From the NCBI GenBank assembly GCA_022749755.1, contig JAGQDM010000070.1:3408344-3472343 (forward strand): a stretch of 64,000 nt of DNA. The letters are read 5' to 3'. The notes under the pieces were generated by a model. That model did not search any database, was not told the DNA's origin, and saw only the letters and a list, made by a program, of their open reading frames with translations. Shown here piece after piece: positions 45,672-58,200 of this stretch; positions within the stretch are counted from its first letter, which is position 1; each line of letters begins with the position of its first letter. The position numbers and the translations under genes were made by a program. The stretch comes from Azadirachta indica. Its lineage: Eukaryota; Streptophyta; Magnoliopsida; Sapindales; Meliaceae.

Positions 45672-46904
45672 CTAGGCCGTCTGTCCGGCTCCATCCGGGT
45701 TCTCCTTCGCATCACCGGTAAGATACATGCTGATGATGGTGACCTTTTCCTCTTCCGGGGCACGGACAGCCTTGAACTCTTCCATGTCCCACATAAAAAG
45801 ATAGTTTACGTTTAGATCGATCTTTATCTGCTTGTTGTCCGGGCCTGAGCTCCATGCAAATTCTCCTTTCAAAGTTGCAAAACACAATCCCTAGTGTAAG
45901 TCGTAATCAACTTGATGCATTTTGTTGGACTCATGAGTATAGGACGTAATTAGAGGTGGTGGGCGCCCATATACCACTTCAAAAGGTCTTTGTTTGGTTG
46001 CCGAATGATAAGTGAGTGGTATTGTACCACTATTCTGCCCATGGTAACCAACGTACCCATTCCCTTGGTCTATCGCTTGTAAAGCATCCCAGGTAGTTCT
46101 CTAAGCACCGGTTAACCACCTCGGTCTGGCCATTAGTCTGGGGGTGGAAAGCAGTACTCATGTAAAATTGTGTCCCTTGTAAACGAAAGGAAAGAGCTCC
46201 TGCCAGAAATTGCTAATGAAGACCGGGTCCCCTGTCGCTGACAATTGAGTGTGGCATTCCATGCAATGAAGATATTATCGACAAAGATCCGAGCGGCTGT
46301 TGCTGCTGTATATGGATGGGACAGTGGAAAAAAATAGACATATTTTTTTTGTTTGTGAGTCGGTCCACCACGATCAAGACCCATACTCCCTTTATTGGCA
46401 GAGCATCTATGGTATGCATGCAGTCCCATGGTCTTTGTGGTACAGGCTAGGGCTCCAAGAGCCCCAGGAGTCTGTCCCGCTCTACCTTGTCCTGTTGACA
46501 CACGAGGAACGTCTGAACATACTCAGCAACGTCGTCTCGCATGCCCGGCCAGTAGTACCCCCTTGCAAGGCCTGGTGGTCCATATTTTGTGCCTAATCTA
46601 ATAGCTAATGCCGAAACTTCTGTACAGAATGTACCATGGCGAGTCCTTCTCTTTCAGTTATGGTGTAATTGCGCTCTGTCGGTGACAACCTCCTACTCCA
46701 CAGTGGGATGATCTAGTTTGGAAGGCCCTTCTTGAGCCAATAATGTACAATATATAGCGTATAGAAAAGCAGAGACTTGTCCCAGTCCGGAAACCGAAGT
46801 ATAGGGGCTGTAACTAAGCACTCCTTGAAATACTGGAACGCATTCTCCTGCTCTGGTCCCCAACAGCTGTCCCTTCTTAAGCAATGACTCTTAAGGATGT
46901 GCAT
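45672..46904 (-). mobile_element. Ty3/gypsy remnant (RT end, RNase H, integrase, gag piece)
   Basis: Minus strand from 46904: WGPEQENAFQYFKECLVTAP and ILRFPDWDKSL mark the end of the reverse transcriptase and start of RNase H; YTITEREGLAMVHSVQKF (about 46660) is the RNase H core. YYWPGMRDDVAEYVQTF (about 46555) is the integrase zinc-binding part, and VVDRLT and LHGMPHSIVSDRG belong to its core. [17 protein letters not shown] (about 46145) carries the third catalytic Glu, and WLPWAEYWYNTTYHS follows. Beyond it, 45672-45887 reads FKAVRAPEEEKVTIISMYLT, a gag domain, which should precede pol, so two pieces are joined. The type fits a plant chromovirus. Frameshifts are frequent. Confidence 0.9.
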
Positions 46905-47197
46905 CTTTGGCTAAATGGTTAATGAACCTTTAGTGGGATAGTACAAAGTCCTAGAAAGGCCCGTCCTTCCTCTCGCTCAGCTCTTGACTAATCTTTCTTT
47001 AATGAAAGAATTGGCGTAATCACTATCTGATATTTGAATTGAATGAAGGTACAAAAGAAATAGGTACTTGAGCTGGAACTCTCGCATCAGCTGGATCAGC
47101 TTACGCTATTGGAAAGGCTAAGTGTGCGTTCGTGGCGGAGGTTTTTTAAAAACCTTGTCGCGTAACTGGACTGTTCAATAAGGGCCTCTTCAGGCGC
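46905..47197. other. Short spacer
   Basis: Nothing recognised between the retroelement fragment and the mitovirus relic. Confidence 0.5.
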
Positions 47198-49343
47198 TTG
47201 ACCAAGGAGCGCTGTATAGCGATATACTTGTTTGTTCGGCGGCTTTATGCTAAACGGAAGAAAGCAGGGTGGTTAAATGTGGCACTCTATCTAAAATGTT
47301 CTGCTGTGTGCCTACAAAGGTATTATGGCAGGACATTTGATCCGCATTTAGCTTTACCGTTTCCGGTCAGCAACACAAGAAGCGGTATACCGCGATGCAT
47401 TCCGTCTTTTCACAGACATATGAGTTTGAGACGGGATGAGAAGGCTGACAAGTTAGTCAAATTCTACTTGTCACTATTCTCTCTTTTTCAATTAGTTCGC
47501 TTTGCTAATTTCAAGAAGAGTTTTTGCGGTCTTCCATCTACCACTCCGGTCGATCTGCTTCTCGACTTTAAAGTAAAGGTAAATGTGTCGAGCTTGCTGA
47601 AAGGTATATTCCACGTTTCTTCTCGACTCCTACGGTTCTCGGATTACGTTGGCTTCCTCAGTGGACTGCATCATCGGTTCGCGATAAGAACAATGATATG
47701 GTATCATGTTCAAAATATCGATCGCCATTCCATAGAATGATCTGGGATATATTCTAAGGTTACCTATGGAATAAGATGATGATCCTTTCTCCGACTTCTG
47801 AGTTTAGTCGTCGGTCTAGGATGAATGAATACATGGCCTTTAAAACAAGCTAATCTTGAGTGGGCCTCTGGATATATAACTCCAGTGTTCTCTTACTTCT
47901 GGACTCCGCGTCCTCCCGCGGAAAGGCGTTGAGTTGAGGATCCAGACTCTACGTCGTTTCCTTGGTCGATGTATACAGCAACTTTCGACTTGGATTTGAT
48001 TTATTGTAGTGTAGAGCTGGGCACGTCCACTCCTCCTCTCCTATCTTTTGACTTTTGCCTATGGCTATTGTCGCAGAAAGATTGGACGAATGCGCTGGAC
48101 GTCGGACGAAAATGGTTTGCTCACTTTTAGCCCTCGACGTCTCGCCTTTAAGGAAGAGGGAGCAGGTAAGGTTCGCGTGTTTGCGATACCAAACGCGCTT
48201 AAGCAAGCTTTGCTTAGACCGGCTCACGATTGGTGCATGAAGATTTGAAGAATGTTGCCATGTGATGGAACATTCAATCAGACTGCACCTCTTGCTCGTC
48301 TGTCTAAGCTAAATAATCTATTTAGTTTTTGACCTCTCGTCGGTAGATTTCCTTTGTCGATACAAGGAATGTTAATAGAGGCTTTGTTTAATCAGACCAC
48401 TGCTTTTGCTTGGGTCCGTTCTGGTCTTGGAGTCAATGTATTCCAGGCATCGACAAATAAGGACAAGTATCCCAGCGATTCTCGGCTTGTTCGGTTTGCT
48501 ACCGGGCAACCTCTAGGTTTCTTCTTGGCCTCTATTCTCGTTGTGCCATCACTTTCTTGTATGGTACTGCGCGGATAAGGTATATCCTGGCAGAAAGTTA
48601 GCGCTTATGCCCTTCCTTCTCGGTGACGATATTGTCATTGGGGACCCGAAGGTTGCGTTAGCAACCAAAGAGGTTATGGCTGAGTTAGGTGTGGATATAT
48701 CCTTACCTAAATCACTCACATCTAATTCTTTGGGTCTTGAATTCGCAAAGAAATTTCGAATTCATGATCGTGATTTTGAACCACTTGAAAATGCTACGCG
48801 CAGCTCGCCACGCCATAGCTTGGATGCCTGTCTCTTCTTCTTTAGGTATTGACTCAATACGCGTTTCCCTTAGGTTGAGGGGCGCGGGGTATAGACGTTA
48901 TTCGTCTCTCCCACACCACGTTACGTTAATCCTAATTTTCACAGGCATTGGTTCCGCCACATTCTAGTAGCGTTTTCACCTGGGGGTATCTTGCCTTTTT
49001 GCCCGTTTGTGTTGTGGCTTGGATTCCCAGAAGGGATCCTTGTTAGTTACTCCCTATCATGGAAATGGAAATGGTTAGGCAGCTCTTGTTGGAGTCGTGT
49101 GCTCCTGATTGGGATTTGATGGTACGAATGGCATCAGATCTCGAGAAGCAGTTAGATGACTTCTATCCTGCTTACTGAGTAAAACATTGGCTTTCATCTT
49201 GTGGTTGTTATATGGAGTGGTATACCCGGGCTTGCGTTGACTTTTCAATTACTGCGTTTGATTTGCTGGATCCGCCGGCAGTTGTGTTCCGGCCTGATCG
49301 GAAAATGGATTTTCCAAATTGGTCGTATGTGAAGGTGTTATGA
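47198..49343 (+). pseudogene. Mitovirus RNA-dependent RNA polymerase relic (copy 3, near complete)
   Basis: Mitoviruses are capsidless RNA viruses of fungal and plant mitochondria with one polymerase gene. The relic is collinear with that gene. The N-terminal region (IPRCIPSFHR at 47387) lies in the frame 47198-47740. The pre-catalytic KVRVFAIPNALKQALL motif lies at 48165-48212 and the ATGQPLGFF motif near 48499. The catalytic GDD is at 48621-48629, followed by a conserved Lys (PKSLTSNSLGLEFAKKF). The C-terminal part ends at TGA 49341-49343. At least four frame changes are seen (between 47740 and 48048, about 48310-48350, 48530, and 48790-48960), plus in-frame TGAs at 48246-48248 and 49176-49178. 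It is not functional. It is an endogenised viral copy of the kind known from many plant mitochondrial and nuclear genomes. Confidence 0.92.
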
Positions 49344-50217
<874 letters not shown>

Positions 50218-50362
50218 TGATTTTGGATGACATGTTCTCCGTCAGTGGGAATCAATTGACGCATTTCTTAAGGGAAACCGTTCTCTGTTATTGCGGATCA
50301 TGAGATCTTTTGTATTTTGATATTCTTTTGTCTTCGTTACACGCAGGCATCAAGAGGCAACT

Positions 50363-50908
50363 ATGCTTTTATGTAGTCCATTCTCATGGCGCAATCCATT
50401 CGGGCGCGGAACGTTTCGGAGGTTGCGTGTTCCTCAGACGTTCATGATTCTTTACCGAGGCGTATATGTTGTAAGTCACCTGGAGGAATCTGCGGATCGT
50501 TCTTGTGCACCGTTCAGCGTTCTCGCACCATGCAAGGGGGGGGCTTGCCGAGGTTACTATGTTGAGGATCGTTCGCCAGGATCCGATTATTGGCTGACGG
50601 CAACAAACTCGGGCAGTTGTCCGTTCTCAGCGTTATTGAATATGCCGGAGGATGAGACCCTTATCTTTATATGCGGGATTACGTTTTATGCCCATGGCGT
50701 GTCCTGCCCATTATCCGTTATCCAACTTTCTCAAGGGGAACTCGTGTCGAAGCAACTCTACTGTTCTTCACGTTCTCCAGTTATGCACATTCGGGAAACC
50801 GACGTGAATGATGGGGAGTTCGATGCACGAAGAGCCCGTCGCACGAAGGACCCGTTCTCTTATCCAGAAGACTCGCTTTCATTCTTCGACTTTGGTTTTC
50901 CACCATAG
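50363..50908 (+). CDS. Unknown 181-aa ORF
   Basis: Uninterrupted from the ATG at 50363 to TAG 50906-50908. The protein has a basic N-terminus (WRNPFGRGTFRRLRVP), a Cys-containing middle (CAPFSVLAPCKGGACRGYY, then SCPFSALLNMPEDETLIF) and an acidic/basic C-terminus ending in SFFDFGFPP. Ten Cys and a mixed hydrophobic profile argue for a folded protein, but I know no family. It lies just after the mitovirus relic and the atpH scrap, in a zone of foreign DNA. It is the longest intact unassigned ORF on the plus strand here. A chance ORF remains possible. Confidence 0.4.
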   Translation: MLLCSPFSWRNPFGRGTFRRLRVPQTFMILYRGVYVVSHLEESADRSCAPFSVLAPCKGGACRGYYVEDRSPGSDYWLTATNSGSCPFSALLNMPEDETLIFICGITFYAHGVSCPLSVIQLSQGELVSKQLYCSSRSPVMHIRETDVNDGEFDARRARRTKDPFSYPEDSLSFFDFGFPP

Positions 50909-51945
50909 CTTTGCGTCCGCATCGAGGTACATTGCTGCCCTTACGTCATAGGGTACCGGGCAAGATAGGAAAGGAATGGCCATGAAAAAGCTTGATTACC
51001 GGCACCAACGGAAGATGTTTCCTATCGTTTAGGTAGGAAACAAGGAAGGGAAACTATACCTTGGATAGCCTCTAGTGGGTTAGCAAGCGCAGCGAAGGGA
51101 CGCCCTGAGGGTGGCATTAAAGTCAGGGGCGTAGCGATCATCAGTATGAGTTCCTTTCTAGAAGAGTCGGTAAAATATGCGGTAGGTCGGTAAGTCACTT
51201 TTCTCAGAATAGACTCAACTCAACTAGACTAGACTAACAAAGATTAGCCTTTCTACCTTTAAATTTAAAGTGAAAGATGAGATAAGACTTCCTTCGGAAC
51301 CTTCGGTCAGTCAGTCAAGTCAGGTAATAGAGCAGTAGCCTTCTTTCCTTTCCGTAGGTAGGTAAGTCACTCTAACAAGAATAAATCTAAATGACTCTCA
51401 AAGAAATGAGTGCCCTTTTGGTCAGTCAGTCTAGTTAACTAGTCTTAGAGAGTAGAGTAGGATTAGGTAGGACCATAAGGAGCGTAGCCTTTTTTTGAAA
51501 TGAGTTGACTAGCCTTCGCCTTCCTTCCCTTGATGATGGATGGATGACAGACACCAACCGCTTTACCTGCCCATAGTAATAATTCTTTCAAGTGTGGTCT
51601 TGGACGACCTCGAAACTACTGAGCAAGGGATCCTTTCTCTAGCTCCTCCTCCAGAAGCCCAGAAAAGGTAGGTCTGTAGGTAGTGATGTCCCTGCTCCTT
51701 CTATTCCCGCCAATTGAGGCACCGGGAGGAATGGACCACCAATGAATCCTGCTTCCAACTCTTCTTATTCCCCCATTCCGTGGATTGGTTCCAACATCAA
51801 GACTGGTGGAGGAGAACTCAAGTCAATGCGCTTACCAACTCCTTATCGACCTTAGAATCTCTTATCTGGACAGGAACAGGATAAGAGCAAATGAACCTCC
51901 CCTCCCTATTGTCTATTCCTACTCCTGGCTCACCGCCGGTGGGCA
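50909..51945. other. Intergenic spacer
   Basis: No gene recognised. Runs such as gtcagtcagtc and taggtaggt recur between 51180 and 51470 as weak simple repeats. Confidence 0.45.
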
Positions 51946-53060
51946 TTAACTAGACCTGTTCTCATGGCTATCTATTGGTGCTCTCGGCATAGGAAGTATC
52001 GCCGGTTGATCCAGCATTCTATTCTCTAGCTTCCATTTCAGTTCCATAGCCATAGCCCTGTGTAGTTCCAGCTGATCCAGTCGATTCATAAGTTTCAAGC
52101 CCTCGGTCGATACCCACCAAGCCAGCAGCATACCTTTCAGACCAAAAGTGACCCCTACAAGATGCGGCAAATCAACCAACGGCAGGGATGGTAGCTAAAG
52201 ATCGGGATAGAGATCCAGTGTGAGCTAACCGAGCCTGCTGCTAAGGCAGTCGCAGGAGAAGCGTTGAAAAAGCAGTAGTTTAAGCCATTGATCCAGTCTA
52301 CGATCCTGCAGCTTATCCAGTCGAATAAGCACCGGTGGACAGAGGTAGATACAGAGCCATAGGCAGACCTTCGTGATCGATAGCGAGATCCAGTTTACCA
52401 ATTAGCAAGCACAGGTACACCAGTGTTTGGCGTAGGCAGCATAGCCTGTGGTTTACCCAACACCATCAGCGGCAAGGATTACGGAAGAGGCCAAACCAAC
52501 CCAGGTACATTACAAGTAGATAGGGTTGGAGCAGCATATCTATAGAAACAAAAAAAGGGAAAAAAAAGAAAAAGCCCAGGGCAGATCCAGACGCGTACCT
52601 AGGCGGCGCAGCATCCCTTCGAGTTGCGAAGCCATCCCCTTCTACTGTTCGAGATCCAGATTCATACCTTAGTGATCGATAGGGAGAAGAGGATGTTCAA
52701 GACCGAGACCCCGATTTTGACCCATAAGCAAGCCCATTTCCGGCTAAGCCGAGCCATGCTACCAACCACCCTTAGCCAACGATCCAGCAGCTTCTGTTGA
52801 CTATACAGTCTATGCAGTAGGTTCTGTCGCTTCAGCGGAAGAGTCAGATAGCCAATTGCTGGGCCAGCTGTAGCTATATCTGATCCGTACTTCCTTGCCC
52901 GAGTGGAGCTTATATACCTGGACCACGTCGAGGCTCTCTTTCGAAAGTGAGATCACCATCGGCTTTAATAAGAGGGAAAGATCACTCCTAAATGCAGCCG
53001 TGATCTTATATACGATACCACCAGACGCACCTTGGTACTTCCATCCGCCAATCAAAGGCT
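51946..53060. repeat. gatccag-rich degenerate repeat region
   Basis: The 7-mer gatccag occurs eight times between 52008 and 52787 (52008, 52073, 52212, 52290, 52387, 52584, 52653, 52781), far above chance. Spacing is irregular (65-197 bp). Neighbouring words such as gtgatcgatag also recur (52373, 52673). On the minus strand the block contains open frames of 77 codons (51946-52179) and 81 codons (52810-53055, starting MIGGWKYQGASGGIVYKI), neither recognised. It looks like a decayed array of a longer unit, perhaps once coding for a Gly/Ser/Tyr-rich protein. Confidence 0.5.
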
Positions 53061-53184
53061 AGTAGTGGAGCGAAGAGAGCCAAAAAAGGCCCCCGCGCGA
53101 GCCTTATTGAAAAAGCCCCTTAGTATAGGGGCGTTAGCGCTTTAGTTTGATTGCAGGGGCGCGTTAGCGCTTTACTAATAACAT

Positions 53185-53221
53185 AGAAAGGGGCAAGCCA
53201 AAACCTACTCCTAACAAGTTG
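53185..53221 (+). repeat. 37-bp direct repeat, copy A
   Basis: Identical to 54081-54117 over 37 bases (agaaaggggcaagccaaaac...aacaagttg). A shorter relative lies at 20639-20655. Copy B sits 70 bp before the rps4 start, so recombination between the copies would delete or duplicate the leader of rps4. Confidence 0.85.
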
Positions 53222-54080
53222 TTGAGTTCGGCTTTCGGGGCTACCTACTTTAGTTTAGGGCTTATGTAATATATAAAGAAGAGCCCTCTTAGGGCCTTTT
53301 TTTTTGTTTAAGGGCTGCTCGCCTTTTTGAATAGAAGGAAGTGGGATAGCGGAGGTGGTGATTTCGGTAAACCAATGCATGAGCTGAGGCTCCCCCATGT
53401 CCCGCCGACCCTCCGAAAAAGTAAGGTCGTAAAACGGCTCATCTCATAGGGAGTCAGAAGCAAGCAGAAGCAGAGTCAAAGGCGGGTCAAACTCACATAA
53501 GCAGAGGGGGAGACACATTCATGAAAAGCGAGAAGCCGCGCCGTGGGGGACTGACCAACTATGAATAGATCTTCTTACTTTCGGGTAAGAGTAGGAACAT
53601 CTATTAGTCCGTATCGCGGGTCTACTTGTTACAAAAGGCGAACATCCCCATTCCAAAACATTCACATAGGTCCTCAGGCAGGCATCGAAAAGGGGACGAA
53701 AAGAGTCTATTTACCTTTACAATATTCCGGAATGTATCATGGCCCTATCTATTCATCTTTTTCTTCAAAAAAAAAGAGTTCCCCATCTCTCCGGGGCCGG
53801 GGGAACAAATAGGCGTGGGGAAGAGGGAGAGGGGGGGCTACGAGCTACGAGCCCTCTCCCCTTGCTGTTCCCGGACCACCCATCCCTTCCTTCCCCTTCG
53901 CCCGGCCCGGTGAGGTCCGATGAGATCAGATCTCTCGAAGGAAGTGAAGTGATAGGAAGAGAAAACTGCTGGCGGGAGATCTCTATTCATTACACCCCCT
54001 TTTCTAGTAAGGGGAAAACTACAGTGCGCTCCTGCGCACCCGCTGAAGGAAGGAGCTTTGAGCTTACCTTCTTATTAGAG
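53222..54080. other. rps4 upstream region
   Basis: No recognised gene. A frame at 53561-53812 (83 codons, starting MNRSSYFRVRVGTSISPYRG) looks somewhat coding in its first 60 codons but ends in low-complexity KKKSSPS; I could not place it. Confidence 0.35.
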
Positions 54081-54117
54081 AGAAAGGGGCAAGCCAAAAC
54101 CTACTCCTAACAAGTTG
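54081..54117 (+). repeat. 37-bp direct repeat, copy B
   Basis: Identical to 53185-53221. It lies within the rps4 leader. Confidence 0.85.
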
Positions 54118-54186
54118 CTGGATCGAAGTAGAACATTCTCCATCCGCCCGCCAGCAGCAGGGGGGGTTCGATTCCCGTTATACGCG

Positions 54187-55274
54187 ATGTGGCGAAAAAG
54201 ACTGATTCAACGAGATATGCCTTGCCTGCATTAAGATTTAAAACTTGTCGTCTACTTTCAGGAAATGTTCGGAACAGAGAACTTACAATAATACAACGCC
54301 GCATTCTCCGAAGATTGAGGAAGAAGAAGAGATCTATTAAGAGAAAGATTTATCCGAGAGAAAATCTTAACAGTTACATCCAATCACAAACTACACGAAA
54401 GTTGCCCCTTTTTCATGGGGATTTACCCATCACAGAGATGCACAGAGGAACAGAACAAACTGAATATATCCCTTTTCCACTCAATCCAGAAACAAGATTG
54501 GACGTTATTCCGGTTCGTCTCCATTTTCGTGAAACTATTCCTCAAGCAAGGCAGCCGATAAGTCATCGAATCGAAGGTGTTTGTGTGAATAATGGAATGG
54601 TAAGCATTACTCATTTGAGACTTTCCCACGGTGATATAATATCTTTTCAAGAAAATGACGCGAGAATCCGCGGTGAAGAAATAAGGAGATCTTTCTATAT
54701 CGAAATATCAGTTGAAAAAATAATAGGCAAATTCCTGGATCACCCGGTAAGAATGTGGAGAAGAACCAAAACAGAATGGTTCCACCTACTCAAAACTAAG
54801 AGGGGATGCCGCCTACTACTAAAATCCCGGTTTTTGCAACAGTTGCGTTCTTCTATGCAAGAAGAAGACTTAGAAAGAACAAAGAAGAAAGGATCCGAAA
54901 AAGTATGCTTAGGAAGTTCCTTCGCTGAGCACAACAGAATGAAGAGGAATTTATATCATTTCAAATCCCTATTCTTATCGAAGAGAAGGAACGAGAAAAA
55001 CCGAAATTTTCCTACTCGAACAAGAAGTCCTATAGTTTACAACTCTTCTATATATAGTAATTCGACCTATTGCTCCGCACCCCCCCATCAGTTTACTATG
55101 AAGAGAAGAATCAAAAGGATTGAACTACCTACTCATTATTCGGAGGTGAATCATAGAACACCAAAAGCTGTGGTATCTTATGGACCTAACATAGGTCACA
55201 TCCCTCACGACATAAGATTGAAAGATCCAAACCTTCCTCTTCGGAGCGGAAACGGACGTGGCCAAAACATATAA
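54187..55274 (+). CDS. rps4: rps4, ribosomal protein S4, with 5-nt insertion near the start
   Basis: A small-subunit primary assembly protein. The canonical ATG at 54187 reads MWRKRLIQRDMP, the normal plant N-terminus. An extra 5 nt within atgccttgcctgca (about 54220-54226) throws this frame into a stop after four more residues. The remaining 340 or so codons are intact in the frame that also contains a GTG at 54189 (VAKKTDSTRYALPALRFKTC), so a 361-codon ORF exists if GTG initiates. The core includes NVRNRELTIIQRRILRRL and the S4 RNA-binding domain (VNNGMVSITHL, LSHGDIISFQEND). It ends in GRGQNI at TAA 55272-55274. Full family length is otherwise conserved. Either a real start change or a small lesion. 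Confidence 0.94.
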
Positions 55275-58200
55275 AGATCGGCGTAGTCGCTCATAGGGAC
55301 ATATCTATCCGGATAGAGGATAGTCTAGATCGATTCATAGATAGATTTCTATCCATATAGATAGGTATCTCCGTGGATAGAGATAAAGATAGGGATCCAT
55401 CTAGATCTTGATTCACTATTTCCATTTTTTTTTTATAGATTTTGATTGATTGCCTTTTTTTTGACGACAAGTTTTAAATCGGCAAGGAAAGATCGTTTTT
55501 CAATTATTACTTGCTGGGTCGGAGCGTAGACGAGCGAGCAGAGCCCAGGAAAGAGGGAAGCCCGTCATAGAATAGAGCATATAGAGCAGTCGCTAGAAGA
55601 GAAGACTGCTGGCCTGAGAGAAGGCGGCCTCTCTCGGGAAAGATGGCCCAATTTATCTTCTTTCTTTTTATCTAACATCGTCCGGTAGTTCCCTTTAGTA
55701 TCTTTCTAAGAAGCTAGGACAGCTAATAACGAATTAGCTCTTTCAAGCCCCGTTTCTAGAAGAGAAAGCCAGAAGGTAATAGCTGATTGGCAGTATGAGT
55801 GTCAGTAAGCTGCCGATGCTGTATTGCTGCCTGCTCGAATCAACATCCCTCTACGAGTTTCCTCATTCCTGTGGTTGTTCTCTTCTGTTCAGAGAGAGAG
55901 GAGCTCTAATGCCATTTCTCTTCCGTCCAAAGGCCAGTTCAAGCTAGGGTTTTCTTCCTGTAAGCCCTTTCGATATGAGTCCCTTATTTCCTCCTTAGGA
56001 GCGAATCTCTTCTTTAAAGCCTTCTTCCCTGATTCCTCAACCTAGGATAGATCAATTGACTGTGTAAGCTCTCAAGGTATCTAGCTATCTATCTTTAATG
56101 AGGTTCCTAGTGAGGTCATTCTAATCTTCCCATGGTTCTAACCGGACGCTTATCCTAGTGACATTCTATCATCCTGTGTCACTATATCAAGATTAGTAAT
56201 ACCTTTCATCCTAGTTGTTCTCTTTCTTCTAGGCTAGAGAATATCTTCTTTCCAGATGTATTTATTACTTACTGCACTGGGAGAGGAAAAAGGACTGTAA
56301 GCATGACGTTTGTGATAGCTAGATCTCATTCCTACCTTGCCCTCCAATCCGATATGTCCTTTCAAGTGGCTAGATATCCGAACCTTGAAAGTATTGAATC
56401 CCTAGAATCAATCACAACTCGGGGTAGAAAATCGAAATATGGGTGCTCAAAGCCTGCCTTCTCAAGCATTGGATTCAACTGATCTTCCTCTCGGCGGGTC
56501 AATAGGTTTCATTCCTCCGCTGATCTTCACTGGTCGGTGAGAGGCATTGGTAGTCTAATATGGGTTATAGATGATTGAGCGGGCCTGCCTCCCCATTCGG
56601 TAGAAATGATAGGGGTGCCTCATAAAGGAATGGTATTTTCTTTTCCTGTTCTTACACCTGTTCTCGCACCCTATCCACTTATGTTCTGCTTCCCGGCCCT
56701 TTTCCCAACCAAGCATAGGTAGAACCCCTCTTTCCTATACACATAAAGGTTCCAAGCAAGGTGAGTAGTTTATAGTCGACTCAATATCGACGAAATCACC
56801 CATTTGATCCAACTAGTACGATTGCCTTGTAGTGCACCCTTCATCGAAAGAGTAGGCGGTTGAAAGACCCACGAATCTGAATAAAGCCCTTAGGTTGGGA
56901 GATATCAAAGGGGAACCCCGGCTAGCTTATCTGTCCCTGTATTATTCAACTCATCTGTCCACTTATCTTGTCCAAAGCCGAAGGTTGCTTCGCTTCCTTT
57001 GTTTCGAAGGTAATCCGCCAGTCTCTAGACTGGAAAAGATTCAATCTACTTGTTGGCCTGCTTCTATGTCCTGTAGTCTAAGGCATTAGCTTCTCACAGG
57101 CATTTGCTTCAAAGGGGGACTGTTGCTGTTGCTTCGTTGGAGATTTGATGGCCCGTAGCTTACAACATCTTATGAGAAAGGCCTGTAGCTCGATACAATC
57201 TAAGACCAGTTGCTTACTTGCGTACGAATAAAAGGGCAGACGGATTCAGTCATTCTCATCCCAGCAAACGAAGGCTGAGACGAAAGCCTACGTGCGCTAG
57301 CGCGCACTTCCGTTTTCTTCGCTGGGTCGATGTACGAAAAGAGTAATCCATATGTTGACCTCCCTCCCGGGGTACTCATAGAATAGGCTCAACTCCCGTG
57401 ACACTTGGGGAGACCATGACAGGCCTTTGGTTGGTCTTTCCTTTTATAAGGACCTTCCAACATACTATGCTATACGCCTCTTATTGCTATGCCTCGGGTC
57501 CCGGATCAATTGGATCGTCGATCTGTACCTTCATTCGTACATGCGTATGGATCTTCATCTTCAACCTCGGGATCCTGATGAGATCTTCTTCCAGAGAAGC
57601 CCCCGCATATGCTGCCCTATCTATTCATGGTTCCGGATCCAGATATGGTACTGGAATGGGCTATGCCTCCACCTATGCTACTGGTTTTCAAACCCAAGCA
57701 TCTTCATTTTGGTCTGTAAACGGAACAGGAATAGGCCGGTCACGGACCTGGATTAGGAAGAGGCTTTGGATCCATAGGCCCTGGATATTCTATCGGTGAC
57801 TCCGGAATAGGTTCTTCAATGATTTATATTGTTGGTTCAACCCAGGCAGGCAACGTCGATCTAGATCCGGAGGCTATGGTTTGACAATGAATTCTTCATC
57901 CACCGATTTGAACTATTGTGGCTTTCCATCCGTTCCTAGAGCCAGCATCCGTTGCTCAAGTCGATCTAGTAGCAGGAGCAGCTGTAGCTTTACCAGTTCT
58001 ATTTATGATGATGATCTAGAACCAACGGAGAAAGCAGCGGAGCAAGCGGTTCGGTACCTAGTAACGGAGCCAGCGGACCGGCCATCGTAAAACCCAACTC
58101 CACTTAGAAGTAGGTAGGTCAAAAAATCGATTTTTTTTTCTCTTTAATTCAGTTCTCAACACATAAGAGAGAGAAAAAATAAATAAAGTATCCACAACAA

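Noticed and set aside
53561..53812. 83-codon ORF upstream of rps4
   Set aside because: Plausible first half, but low-complexity end and no recognised homologue.
54161..54184. T-loop-like ggttcgattcccg just before rps4
   Set aside because: The stem has only three good pairs and no other tRNA arms precede it, so I do not call a tRNA.
57398..57799. 133-codon plus ORF with hydrophobic start
   Set aside because: Gly/Ser/Tyr-rich repeats in two overlapping frames and no family; looks like a decayed repeat rather than a gene.
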